64,000 nt of DNA. Origin: Cryptomeria japonica (lineage: Eukaryota > Streptophyta > Pinopsida > Cupressales > Cupressaceae). Within the stretch, counting starts at the first letter, position 1, and every line of letters starts with the position of its first letter. Positions 46,085 to 56,844 of this stretch are shown here, in pieces. The notes under the pieces were generated by a model that did no database searches, was not told the DNA's origin, and was given only the letters and a program-made list of their open reading frames with translations. The stretch spans positions 208,243,190-208,307,189 of the forward strand of contig NC_081409.1 of the NCBI RefSeq assembly GCF_030272615.1, written 5' to 3'. The translations under genes and the position numbers were made by a program.

Positions 46085-47789
46085 AGGTTCCCCCTAGTCC
46101 TCTTACAAGGGCTAGAACCCACCTGAGTATTATCTTTGACCTCATCCACACTAACTAGCATCTTGTCCTGACCATCTAGATTATTTATCATTATATTCAT
46201 AGCATCAGCAATCTTCTTGACAATTCTATGACTATTGGACATAATGGTCATGAGAGTAGCCTAGATTTTCTTGTAATTCTCCTCAACAATGGAGAACCGA
46301 TATTCAAACCCTTTTCTTCATATGATCAATGCCAGCGACAGCTCTGTTAATACAATCCACAACAAAAAAATTATCTTTCTCAGTCCACTAACCATCACCA
46401 TTCTATTTTTCATGACATGTAGGAGTGGGAATAGCTTCCAGCTTGCTCCTCAAATCTCTTTGCTAAAGTTTTACCTCATTGAGTTCATAGAAGAGTCACT
46501 TAAAAAGGCTAAAAGTATTAATAGCATGGTCTCTAGCCATACCCATGATGTCCACATAGTCATCCCTTTTGTCACTAACTTCAGTACTCTTAGGATGAAG
46601 GTCCTTCTAAGCAGCAACCCCAATAGTATTATTAGTCTCCTGGTTAGGAGATGAGGGGGGAATTTAAAAATTATAACTAACAGGCTCTGGGATGACTCTT
46701 TGATTGGTCGTATTATCCTCAAAATTCCCTCTATGACCATAGAAAGTAGAGGCATCACTACCAGCATAGGTAGAAGAGGAGGAGATAACAACCTACTTCG
46801 TACCCTTCTTTCCATTACCCTTAAGAGGTTTAGCTTTAGAATAATTCTTAGTTTTAGCTTTTGTAGGAGGAGAGAAAGTCTCATCCTCCGACTCCAAGGA
46901 GGAATCCTCATCCTCAAACTCCCCAATACTGGTATTATCATCAGAAGAAGTGGGAATATAAGAAGAAGGGGTAGGGAGGGCGCGAACATGCTTATCAATT
47001 AACACTAGCAACCCTTAATGAAGGATAGGGTGTTTAACAGGATTCTTCCTATGATCTTTGAGGCTATCCTGAAGGGAACACATCAAGAAAAAAGGAAAAG
47101 AAACCCTAACATTATGGCAGAAGTGATTTAACAAAAAAAAAATGATGTCCATAAACCCTGGTGAAACGCTCATCAAGAGTAAAATAATCCATAATTATCT
47201 TAAGAAGTTGGACCCAGATGTCCTTGAGAACACTAATATCATAAAAATTGGTCGTCTTCTTCACCAACTTCCCCTTTTCCTTCTCTCATTTTGAAAAACT
47301 TTTGCACTGCAATATCAATATGTCCTATCTCTATAATATTTCATGCCATCAAAGGAAAGGCTCATGACTTTAGCAATCAAGTTCTCATCCACAGTAATTT
47401 TACGCCCATGCAAGATAATGGTTCCTTCCTTCCAATGCTTATCAAAATAAGAGGTGATATCCTTGTTAACCCTCTGCAACTTCTCAATGTAGGGAGTGAC
47501 ACCCCCTTTCACTAGCAGCTTCCAGATTTTATGGTTCTTCTTTAGCTGCTCGTAGCTTGGAGCCTCAACCCACTTCCTAGCTCCCCCCATGATGCTCAGA
47601 AAAATCACATAAAACACAACAAGCACCCTGAAACAAGAATAACAAGAAGAAGGGAAAACCGCCCACAAAGCATGTGAAATAATAGCATTTAAATTACATC
47701 ACCTGTGACCAACACATACCAAAATGATAAAAAAAGGCAACCTTTCTAGAATCGCTACAAGCAATAAAAGAAGTATTACTCATTATCTA

Positions 47790-48323
47790 TACCGCCTCGA
47801 ATTATGTCATGAAGGATGAGCATGTAGATTTCAGTATCCACCCTGTCCTCATTGGTCAACGTAACTTGGACAGCACTACTAACCCCTTTGTTAGTGAGGT
47901 AGTCAACAAAAACATTAGACTCCCTATAAATATGGGATATAATGCTAATTTTCAAGAGTTAATAATATCCCTCGCTTTATTATTCCATAACTCCACATTC
48001 CAAGAAGGTTTGGATATACCTTTGAGATATTGTATAATATTTTTAGAATCACCCTCAATTCAAACATGTTTGAAGTTATGTCGCTTAGCAAGATTAAGAC
48101 CTTGGTAGGCCCCAATGGTTTTAGCTAGGTGGTTAGACTAAGTTCCCAAGGGGAGCACCACCACTAAAATTAACATACCATTATGATCTCTCAACACTCC
48201 CCCACAACTAGTTGGCCCAGGGTTACCTTTGGTCAGCCCATCAAAGTTAATTTTGACCCATCCCTGTGGGGACCTTCTCCAATCTTGAATGACCCTTTTC
48301 TTAGGATTAGTCTTAAGATTCAA
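47790..48323 (-). pseudogene. LINE RNase H domain
   Basis: WRRSPQGWVKINFDGLTKGN and GPTSCGGVLRDHNGMLIL match the plant RVT_3 RNase H (KxNFDGaSkGNPG, first catalytic Asp present). After a stop, LAKTIGAYQGLNLAKRHNF and IEGDSKNIIQYLKGISKPSW carry the expected E..D positions (GAYQGL has Gln where Glu is usual). Confidence 0.85.
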
Positions 48324-48466
48324 AGAGATATTAATCTACACCTCATAAGCCTTAGCAACCCTAATTTCATAGTCATTGCAGACCAGTCTATTATAAGGAC
48401 TAGGCTTTGGGATTAAAATAGGGAGGTTATCATTAATAGCTTGATTGATTTTTCTGAAAATAATAT

Positions 48467-49493
48467 CTAGCTGAAGGTAGGCCTCCCTGAAAATACAATC
48501 GTTATGCTCCTTCCATATTCCCCAAGAAATATGAGGAAAAATGAAATACCAAAGAGATTGTAAGATGTGGTTCTTAGCTGGCACCTTCTATTGGAAAATA
48601 AAATACTTGACCAACATGGGAAAGATCTATCATAATTCCCATCTTTGAAGCACTTGACTCTAGACCTCAGCAAAAAAGGGGCAGTGCAAGAAGAGATGAT
48701 TAATAGATTCAACTTCCTACATGTAGAGATAACACTTGTTAGGAATAGAAAAACCTCTCTTACAAATATTATTAGTAGTAAGGATCTTGTTCGAGACAAG
48801 GAGCCAAAAGAAAATATTGATCTTTAGAATCAGATGTTTAAGCCAGACTTTAGACCACAAAGGGGATGGAGGAGAATTAACAAATAACCACATCATTGAG
48901 GCAACAAAGAAGTTACCAGAAGAAGAGAATCTGCAAACCAACTCATCCTTGGAGTTCTCATTCTCCAAAGAAAAAGAATTCAAATAAGACTATAGAGGCC
49001 CAAGGGCGGGATTGACCAAAGAGAGATTAACCCACCGTCCATCAACCCAATAATTTGTCACTATCAAACCAAAAGAAGCAATACAATCTTCTTTAAAAGC
49101 CCCAAAAGTAGGATCAGAAGCCAGCGGAGCCTTACCAATCCAGCAATCATCCTAGAATAGAATACTTCTGCCATTTCCCAATTTCCAACAAGACCTTGAA
49201 AGAGTAACATCCCTCGCCTTGATGATATAGTTCCAAAGATAAGATCCATTATGGAGATTTGGGGAATTGAGAAACATCTAAAAGTTCTGACAATCATAAA
49301 TGTATTTATTATGCCAAAGAGTGTTCCATTCACTTCTACATCCAAATTTCCTCCAAACATGCTTAGCAAGAAGAACAGAATTGAAAGATTTGATACTCTC
49401 GATCCCCAAACCTCCATATCTCCTAGGTTTGCACATACTCTCCCAAGCCACCAAAGGAATTATTTTTTTCTCCTCCACCCCAGACCACAAAAA
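48467..49493 (-). pseudogene. LINE RT C-terminal and zinc-binding (zf-RVT) region
   Basis: WESMCKPRRYGGLGIESIKS, then LKHLILKINIFFWLLVSNKI and ICKRGFSIPNKCYLYM correspond to the Cys/His-containing region between RT and RNase H in plant LINE ORF2 proteins. Several frameshifts. Confidence 0.78.
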
Positions 49494-51003
49494 TCATTTT
49501 TGGATTTTCTCAATAATATCAGTATACATAGTAGGGATCTTGAATAAGCTCAAATCATACACTGGCAGGTTTTCAATAGTGGACTTTAGAAGTTGAACTT
49601 TCCCTGCTTGGCTCAGCAAGGCACCTTTCCAAGCCACCAACTTCCTATTAAACTTATCAATCAAAGATAGCCAAAAAGATTCAAGAGGCTTAGGCCCCAA
49701 AAGTAATCCCAAATAGGTCAAAGGGAGCGTTCCAACCTGATAGCCAAGGATATCAGCAATCTTTTTTTGTCTAGCCTCCAAGGTTTTGATAAAGAATATG
49801 AAGCTTTTAGTTCTATTTACCATTTGACTTGAAGCACGTTCATAAATACTTAGGGTAGACTTAAAACCTTATAGCTTCACCAATAGTCGATCTCCCCATT
49901 AAGATAGTATCATCAATGAATTGTTGATGGGAACAAATTAGACCTCTAGAAGAAGGTTTCAAACCTTTTAAGGATCCATTACCCACCTGTTTCTGAATAA
50001 ATCTTCCCAGGCTCTCTTCCGTAATTGTAAATAGGATAGGAGAGATAGGGTCACATTGTCTTAAGCCACAAGAAGTTTTTGAAAAAATGGGAGGGTGACC
50101 CATGACAATAACAGCCATGGATACTGTAGAAATAAGTTGCCAAATGAGCTTGATTACCCTGTCAAAGAAGCCAAAGGCCACAAGGAATTTCATAAGGAAA
50201 TCCCAATCAACCCTATCATAAGCCTTAGAAATATCAAGTTTTAAAAGAAAAACTTGAGACTTAGAAACATTCAAGGAGTGAATATTCTTATGGATAGTAA
50301 TTATGGATTTCAAGATCTATCTCCCAAGCACAAAACCATTATGTTGCGAAGAAATCAGAAGAAGTAGATTCCCAAGTAACCTTATCATCAACACCTTAGA
50401 TATGATTTTATAGAAAGAATTACACAAGACAATAGGGCAAAAATCATCCAGAGAATTGGCTCCCTTCTTTTTTGGAACAAGGACAATAAAGGTAGAATTT
50501 AGTTCCTTAAACAAAGACCCGGCCCCAAAGAATTCCTTGATAGCACTAGAAATATCATCCTCCACAATATCCCAAAATCTCTGGAAGAAGAACAAGGGGA
50601 AGCCATATGGTTCAGGAGCCTTATTGTCATCAAAGGATAAAACACCCTTCTTAATCTCTTCATTATATGGAATAGAAGCTAACATTTTGTTTTGGTCAGC
50701 AGTCAAAATATTCAGGATGGAATCAGCAAGACTGTTATGAGCCTCTAGGTCTAGCACAAGATCAACCTTTAAAAGGTTAGCAAAATAATCCACAACAACT
50801 TTGCTAATATCTTCATCATGCTCAAGGTTGATCCCATCTTTAAGAATATTATCAATTTTATTTGCATCTCTATGCTTCAAAGTAGTGATATGAAAGAATC
50901 TAGATGTTTTTATCTCCAACATGTAACCAAAGAGACCCAGAGCGCTGCTTCCAAAACAACTCCTCTCTTGACATGACACTATGATATCTTGACAAGATGA
51001 CAC
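49494..51003 (-). pseudogene. LINE reverse transcriptase
   Basis: RVT_1 motifs: FQRFWDIVEDDISSAIKEFF, FIVLVPKKKGANSLDDFCPI, LCNSFYKIISKVLMIRL, VFLLKLDISKAYDRVDWDF, SCGLRQCDPISPILFTI and the catalytic box HQQFIDDTILMGRST (about 49935-49890), with both Asp. The F-A-D-D usual in plant LINEs is F-I-D-D here. LTYLGLLLGPKPLESFWLSL and KLVAWKGALLSQAGKVQLLK follow. Confidence 0.92.
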
Positions 51004-51073
51004 TTTTCTTAGAGAAATTATTCCCTACATATCCTTCTCTTTGAATTTTCTCCTAGATAAGGTTCAACTCAGA

Positions 51074-51975
51074 CTAGATAGCTGACTTCATCATAAAAAT
51101 GTCACCAAAGATCTCCTCATTCCACTTTCTGAATTTTTCCTTAATAATTTGGATCTTTTTAGCAATGTGAAACAATGCAGTCCCATCAATCTCAACATCC
51201 CATCGATTCTTTATGAAATCATACAAACTCAAGTGAGAAAGCCACAACTTTTCAAATCTATAAGGGAACCTCCTTCTCCCTTCTTTAGGCTCTACCACAA
51301 AATTATGGGATAGTGATCAGATCCAACTCTATGCATCACCTTCAAAGAGCAAATATAATGAAGCAGCTAGTATGTAGAAATAAGGGACTTGTCCAGCCTA
51401 ACTTGAATAAGCTCTTCACCTACCCTTCTATTGGTCCAAGTATAGTTATCTCCCGAAAGGTCTAGATCTATAAGGCACTGATCATTAATAAAGTCAACCA
51501 AATCCTGTTTGTTATCTAGTTGGATTTGGGACCCCCCAAACTTTTTTGATTCTTGCAGGGGGTAATAAAGTCTCCCATAATAAGCCAAGGAAAATCAGAA
51601 TGGTTTCTTCGAAAAGAGGAAATCAACACCCAAAATCTCCTTCTTGAAACCTTATTATTGGGGGCATAAATATTAGACAAAACCCAAGAAAACCCATCTC
51701 TAGTGTGCTTGAACAGAGTAGCAGCATTATTGTCATCATCACATAAAGGGATACCTTGAACAAACTGTGAGTTCCATAAGGTGACAATTCCCCCAGAAGC
51801 ATCGTCAAAACTACTACCTTGAGATTAACAAAACTTGAAAAACTTCAATTTTTCAACTCTATCCTTAGGCATCTTAGTTTCTTGAATAAGAAGAATATCC
51901 GGTCTATGATCCCTAGAAAAATTACGAACAATGTCTTATTTATGGGAACTATTAAGCCCCCTAATATTCCATGAT
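51074..51975 (-). pseudogene. LINE apurinic endonuclease domain
   Basis: From about 51972 the minus strand reads WNIRGLNSSHK, then DILLIQETKMPKDRVEKL, the N-terminus of the exo/endo/phosphatase fold with its metal-binding Glu in QETK. Further on come INDQCLIDLDLSGDNYTWTN (about 51470-51420) and the LSHLSLYDF region. The endonuclease nicks target DNA to prime reverse transcription. Frameshifts and stops are frequent. Confidence 0.82.
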
Positions 51976-52009
51976 AAAAGTTACATTTCTTACCAGGGGA
52001 TTGGAAGAG

Positions 52010-52788
52010 ACTTTCATGGATTGTCTTCTATGATCCATCGACAATGTTTTGGAGACACTCTTGCTCTCTTTTCCATTTTGAAGATTTCCTACCTACACTT
52101 CGTTGGGGTCCACAATCCACCCTAGTTCTATTTCTAGTGAAGACTCCCATTCTAGAGACCAGTTGCATTTTCTTCTTCCTCCTATCAACTTTCATATAGG
52201 ACATATATTCATTGAACTAAATATCTTCTAGGTTAATATTCTCCTTTTCATCTCTACTCCACTCGACACTTAGAGATTGAGCAATGTCTGGAACTATAGT
52301 ATTTAGATCTATAACTGATAGAATACCATTAAAGTTCATGGTTGAGGAAATCTTTAGAGTTATGCCCATAGTAACTGACAAACCAAAAGAGGAACCAGCA
52401 CAGGTGAACATTGCCTATCTTTAAAAGTATAGTCCAACTGGCCCATCAACCCGACCAAGCCCTCCAAATCACTATCGATGTCACTTACAATAATATTTCT
52501 AGACCAAATATCATTAAATGATTGGACCAACACCTCCCCTTCTTCTAGATCGTCACTCCTATTCTTTTCAACACTTGCTTCCACATGTGGTTCAACATTA
52601 CTAATTTTATCCTCCATATGTTGAGAGGATACATCCTTGGAAACATCTTCCCAAGATATTGTCTTCATAGCTTACTGCTCAGAACAAGGGGACTTTACCC
52701 CAACTTGGATATCCTCTTTAGAGTTACTAGAGCCTACCTCATTCTCTCTCGGCTCCTCTCCCTTCTCAACAAATTTAGGGTTACTTGA
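52010..52788 (-). pseudogene. LINE ORF1 C-terminal part or ORF1/ORF2 linker
   Basis: The frame SNPKFVEKGEEPRENEVGSS, a stop, then MKTISWEDVSKDVSSQHMED and DDLEEGEVLVQSFNDIWS is acidic and Ser-rich. No zinc knuckle or RRM is visible in what remains. Position upstream of the endonuclease suggests ORF1 tail. The identity is inferred. Confidence 0.45.
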
Positions 52789-52801
52789 GGCCCCCTAAAA
52801 T
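52789..52801. repeat. 13-base direct repeat, right copy
   Basis: GGCCCCCTAAAAT, identical to 41733-41745, at the edge of LINE homology. Confidence 0.6.
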
Positions 52802-53590
52802 GTTAACTTTATTTAGAACTTCAATAATTGCTCCAATGAGAAATTAGCTACCACCACGTAGTTTATGCTAAATTGTTTGACTAATTTTTTTAATGAATAT
52901 ATGAATTTTTACTAATTTTTGAAGTGGGCACATTTTAAAAAATAAAAATTTAAGCATGCTTCCCCTTAAAAATTAAAAACTAATCAAAAAAATAAAAATG
53001 AAAAATGAATGTGTAGAATGGAGTCTAGTTTCTTAAAAAGTAAATTTTATAATTTGAAGAAATGGGTAAAAATCATAACCAAAATACCACATGTTCGTTT
53101 TTACCAATAAATGGACACACTAAAAAAAGAAGTTAAAGATGACAACCTTAACATAATGAAAATTTGAAAAACATTATATGGTTAAATAGATAAGAGAGAT
53201 CTTAACTTCATCATAGTATTTTTAAAATTTGCATTGAAACATGTGCAAATATGATGGAGAGCACGACCAAAAATGTGAGAAATTATTTTTTACCTTTTCA
53301 AAAAACACATCTTTAGCATGAAATGGTCATCCAACTCATTAAGTTGGATGCCCAAGGAAAATACAACCCAAAGGGTTGGAATTTCCCAATCAAAAAAAAT
53401 TGGCTAATGCCAAATGAAAATGCATAAAATAAAAATGCACTTTCATAATGCTAGCACCAAATGAAATTGAATTTTTAGAATGCTAGCATCAAATTGTCTT
53501 CATTAGATCAATTATCTCTATTTCTCTCTCTCCCACTTTGATTACAACTTAGATTTTAGGGTTTACAATTGATGATGAATAGTTAAGGTT
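52802..53590. other. AT-rich intergenic sequence (no gene)
   Basis: Many poly(A) and TTTTT runs, no frame with domain similarity, no LTR ends seen. Confidence 0.6.
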
Positions 53591-54205
53591 TTTCCATTCA
53601 CTCCTCTATCGTCATCCCTCTCTCTCTCTCTTCCCTCTCACGTCTCTCTCCCTTCTCTAGGTCTCTCCCACCCTTTCTCCCTCTCTAACTCACCTTCCCT
53701 CGTAACCCCATCCCTATTGTTTCCTCCCTCCCTCTTCTTCTCTCAACCTCTCTTATTATTTTTCTCCCCTCTCTCTATTCTCTTGATCACTACCTCTCCC
53801 TCCCACCCTATCTCTCTCCCATCTCTAGGTATCTTCCTCCCTCCCTCCCTCTTTATCTCTCTACCTCTCCCTCCCTATCTCATTATCCACCTATCCCATC
53901 CCCTCTATCACTCTCACCTCTATATTTGCCCATAAGTATCTCACCCCTCTCTCTCTCACCTCAATCTATCCCCACTCTAATTTATATGGTTTATGTTTTA
54001 GGGTATATGATTTATAGGTTTTAGGGTATAGGTTTCAGGGAATAGGGTATATGATATATGGTTTAGGGTATACGATTGAGAGTTTATGGTTTAAGGTTTA
54101 GGTTTTAGGTTTTAGGTTTTAGGTTTTAGGTTTTAGGGTTTAGTGTTTAGAGTTTAGGGTTTATGGTACATGATTTATGGTACACAGTTTAAGTTAAATA
54201 GAGTG
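53591..54205. repeat. CT-rich low complexity and degenerate TTTAGGG-like tract
   Basis: CTCTCCCT-type repeats (53610-53970) lead into TATGGTTTAGGG and then TTAGGTT units at about 54083-54170. The latter are reminiscent of the plant telomere repeat but mostly 7-base TTTTAGG with irregular spacing. Frames such as 53717-53935 are repeat artefacts. Confidence 0.75.
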
Positions 54206-55008
54206 TAGGGAATTTCTCATGTTGATACTTTCCTCTCTCTCTATCCCTCTCCCTCTCTTATATCTCTTACCTATCTCTCTCCTCTCTCTAGGTCTCTCCC
54301 TTTATCCTTATCTCCCTCTCTATCTCCCCCTCCCACCCTAACCACATCTCTCTCTCTCTCCCCCACTCTATCTTATTATCTCTCCCTCTCTTATTTTCTC
54401 TCTCCATTGTCCAATTCATCACCTCTCCCTCCCACCCTCTCTCTCATTTCTATTTTTCTCCCTTCCCCCTCTTGACATCTCTACCTCCCCATCCATGTCT
54501 CATTATCCACATCTCTCTATCCCCCTTTATCTATCTCAACCCTCTTTCTCCCCATCTAGGTATCTCACCTCTCTTTCCCCCTCTAGGTCCCTTGTTCTTT
54601 ATCTTTCCCCTCTTTATTTCTATCCCTCCCTCTCCACTCTATCATATAGTTTCATAAGATAGAGTGTATTGGTATATAGTTTATTCAATTTATGGTATAG
54701 GGTATTGGGTATAGGGTGTACGATTTAAGGTTAACCCTCAACTGTATAGAAATAAAGAGAGGTGGGTAATGTACCATGGATAGAGAGGTAGAGATGTGGA
54801 TAGGGGGGGAGAGAGAGAGAGAGAGAGAGAGATTAAGGAGGGAGAGAGATAGGGATAAGGAGAGAGGGGGTGTGGGCAAAATGGTCAGCACTCCCCTTAG
54901 GATTTGTGACAAGGGACTGACCGCTTCCCGTGCAATACATATCTCTATAGTTTGTATTGAGCATTGAAAAATTGGTCTTTTGATGCAATGACAAAATGGA
55001 CCAACAAA

Positions 55009-55020
55009 TGGTATCAGAGC
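55009..55020 (+). other. primer-binding site of the TRIM (tRNA-Met)
   Basis: TGGTATCAGAGC, an exact match to the plant initiator tRNA-Met primer site, two bases after the LTR. Confidence 0.92.
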
Positions 55021-55055
55021 GTTGGGTCATGGGTTTGAATCCCCTTAGGCAATGT

Positions 55056-55067
55056 TGAGGGGGAGAT
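55056..55067 (+). other. polypurine tract of the TRIM
   Basis: TGAGGGGGAGAT directly before the second LTR. Confidence 0.85.
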
Positions 55068-55320
55068 TGTTGGAAAAATGGTCAACTCTCCCCTTGGGAT
55101 TTGTGACAAGGGACTAACCGCCTCCTATGTGATCCATATCTCTACAGTTTGTATCGGGCATTGACAGATCGATCTTTTGACACAACGACAAACTGGGCCA
55201 ACAGGGGGATATAGCGAGGGAGGGAGAGACCTAGAGAGGAGAGAGGGAGGTGAGAGAGAGGGAGAATAGAAGGAGAGGGAGAGAGATAGATAGAGGGAAG
55301 TATCAACATGAGAAATACCC

Positions 55321-56774
55321 TTAATCCTATGTACCCTTAATCCTATGTACCCTCAATCAGTATGTGCTTACTGGCTACTCAAGCATGGTTGAGATTCAAA
55401 AGGGTAAATCCAACCTTACACTATCAAACTCATAAAAAATGCTTGCAGGGGTTGTAGTAGATTTTTATGAGGTTTTCCAAGGCCAATCAACTGGTTTTGA
55501 GTTTGGTTTTGATCCATTTCTCCATCGCTCCTTCCTTTCCCTAATTTCTAGGCCTACTAGCCCTAGAGCCCCAATTAGCCCTACCTAACCAGTTTTTTTG
55601 GATTTGTTCACAAATTTCCCAAATACCCAAACAAAATAATTGGTGATATGAGTACCCTTTTGGAAGTACTTCAAGATTCATGAAATTAGAAAACCTAGTC
55701 TGACTGTACAGGTACGAAACCCAAGAATGGCTTGTTTTAAGGGTTTTAGGCTCTTTTTGGTCTTCTTTCAAGGGTTTGGTGTCTTCCTTGATACGCCACA
55801 CCTCCAAACTCTCACATATTCTTGTCCACACCCCACTTTATCATGCCAAACACTTGGAAACTCCAACCCTTCTCATCCCTGCAAACACTTGCATAATTTC
55901 ATTCATTTCCCAACCAGGCTATGACTAAGCTCACTTAGGAAATGATGCTCAATGGACTTTCAATGACCTCAAAATGAAAACAAAGATAATGTAAAAATTT
56001 TTAATGGCTTGATTCCCAAGGGTTATTGAGAAGAACTCAAAGGACTTCAAGTCAGAACCATGTTTGGGCCCCTCAAACCCTTGCGCAGGCCGAGAGCTTA
56101 CAAATTCAACAACTCAATTCAAACCTGCAACAAAACTAACCAAAATGCTTCCTGAGAACTATAAAAAAATGTAAAAAACAATGATCAAAGAACAGAAAGG
56201 TAATCAATTCATGAAGTATGGATTGTTGCTCTAATTCTTAGAAAACATAAGGTAAAAACTTGAAAATGGTCTTCAAATTGTATTAAGATCTCCTTCAGGC
56301 GTTCACCAACCTCATTGCATTCATGCTCAGGGAATTTATATGCCATTTTTTGGCCTAATAATTTCTCCATTGGTTTCCTAACCAACCCTTTGCTCAAAGT
56401 GCTCAACGTTGCAAAATGTTGTCAAGCAATTTTGACAACTTTTGCCAAAAAGTACATTTTTGCATTACATGCTTTATTTCTTTTTTCAAACCATCTAGGA
56501 TGACTAAAAACCACTACCATAAAATTTCCCAATGCCAAACAAGGCTTTTCAAGACATTTTACATCAAAATGCATGATTATGCCATTTTAGGCTTACAAGG
56601 GCTTACAAGCCAAAATTGAGCAAATGCATGATCCTATGGACATCCAGCCTACTAAAGAATCTCACAAACATAGGAGGACCTATGAGAAGACTCTTATTCA
56701 CCATCCAAAACCAAACTAAGGACTAACACACCAAAATGAAGAAATTGCACTCGCAACTAGGTGCTCCTGCACCA
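55321..56774 (-). repeat. probable 3' LTR of chromovirus remnant I (left border unknown)
   Basis: The minus strand starts TGGTGCAGGAGCACC at 56774, directly after a purine-rich TTATTGGGGGAGTA, and resembles the LTR start of A (TGATGCAGGAGCATC). The left end is not visible. No gene is seen; small frames lack domains. Confidence 0.5.
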
Positions 56775-56844
56775 TACTCCCCCAATAAGAAAGAAGTCAA
56801 GTGAATACTTTAGGTAGCAAAGAAAGGGAAGTTACATGCTTAGA

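Larger units (their letters stand above)
41920..47590 (-). pseudogene. ORF3: unknown protein downstream of LINE RNase H, interrupted by solo LTR H
   Basis: The ATG on the minus strand at 47590 gives MGGARKWVEAPSYEQLKKNH, IWKLLVKGGVTPYIEKLQRV, YFDKHWKEGTIILHGRKITV, then (after a frameshift near 47315) VLKDIWVQLLKIIMDYFTLD and ERFTRVYGHHF. A second part is Ser/Asp/Glu then Lys-rich (SIGEFEDEDSSLESEDETFS, KAKPLKGNGKKGTK). A third part, 46251-46090, ends CKRTRGNL. After H the frame continues exactly with KKKVATQTLDYKELRSATLK, a SLKSLKSLETLKSL repeat and a hydrophobic, possibly membrane-spanning end, FLFSIFLVLSLSGSWFVGL. I do not recognise the family. Few disruptions relative to length suggest it was once a real protein of about 500 residues. 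Confidence 0.6.
41746..52788 (-). mobile_element. LINE (L1-like, RNase H type) with a downstream ORF3, 5' truncated
   Basis: Minus-strand order: end of an ORF1-like reading frame (from 52788), endonuclease, reverse transcriptase, zinc-binding region, RNase H, then a further ORF of unknown family. Both borders coincide with GGCCCCCTAAAAT. The ORF1-like frame is open exactly to the right copy and meets a stop inside it, as expected for 5' truncation. The 3' end lacks a long poly(A) and ends CCAAAAT. Solo LTR H (with G inside) is a later insertion in ORF3. That the LINE includes ORF3 is inferred from the repeat positions. Confidence 0.65.
54871..55203 (+). mobile_element. TRIM: terminal-repeat retrotransposon in miniature
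   Basis: Two 136-base LTRs (54871-55006 and 55068-55203; TG...CCAACA) flank 61 bases holding only a primer site and a polypurine tract. GGGGG lies on both sides (54866-54870, 55204-55208). By eye the LTRs share about 82% of positions, mostly with transition differences. It codes for nothing and must have been moved by proteins of another element. Confidence 0.92.
54206..55320. repeat. imperfect CT/GA inverted repeat (foldback), interrupted by a TRIM
   Basis: 54208-54332 pairs with 55320-55204. Both arms contain ATTTCTCATGTTGATACTT and CTCTCTAGGTCTCTCCC in inverse orientation, followed by CT-rich (left) or GA-rich (right) sequence. Left-arm CT sequence goes on to about 54640 and right-arm GA sequence is found again at 54775-54870 beyond the TRIM. 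The spacer 54650-54770 is AT-rich. Confidence 0.75.

Noticed and set aside
46084-46105. Purine-rich stretch (minus AGGGGGAACCT) next to H, at first read as a polypurine tract of a full element
   Set aside because: The exact AGGTT duplication on both sides of H and the restored ORF3 frame show H is a solo LTR; the stretch is ORF3 coding sequence.
53717-54657. Leu/Ser/Pro-rich frames in the CT tract
   Set aside because: Simple-sequence artefacts.
55009-55020. Possible tRNA gene fragment
   Set aside because: The 12 bases are a retroelement primer site; no cloverleaf around it. No tRNA gene was found anywhere in the window.
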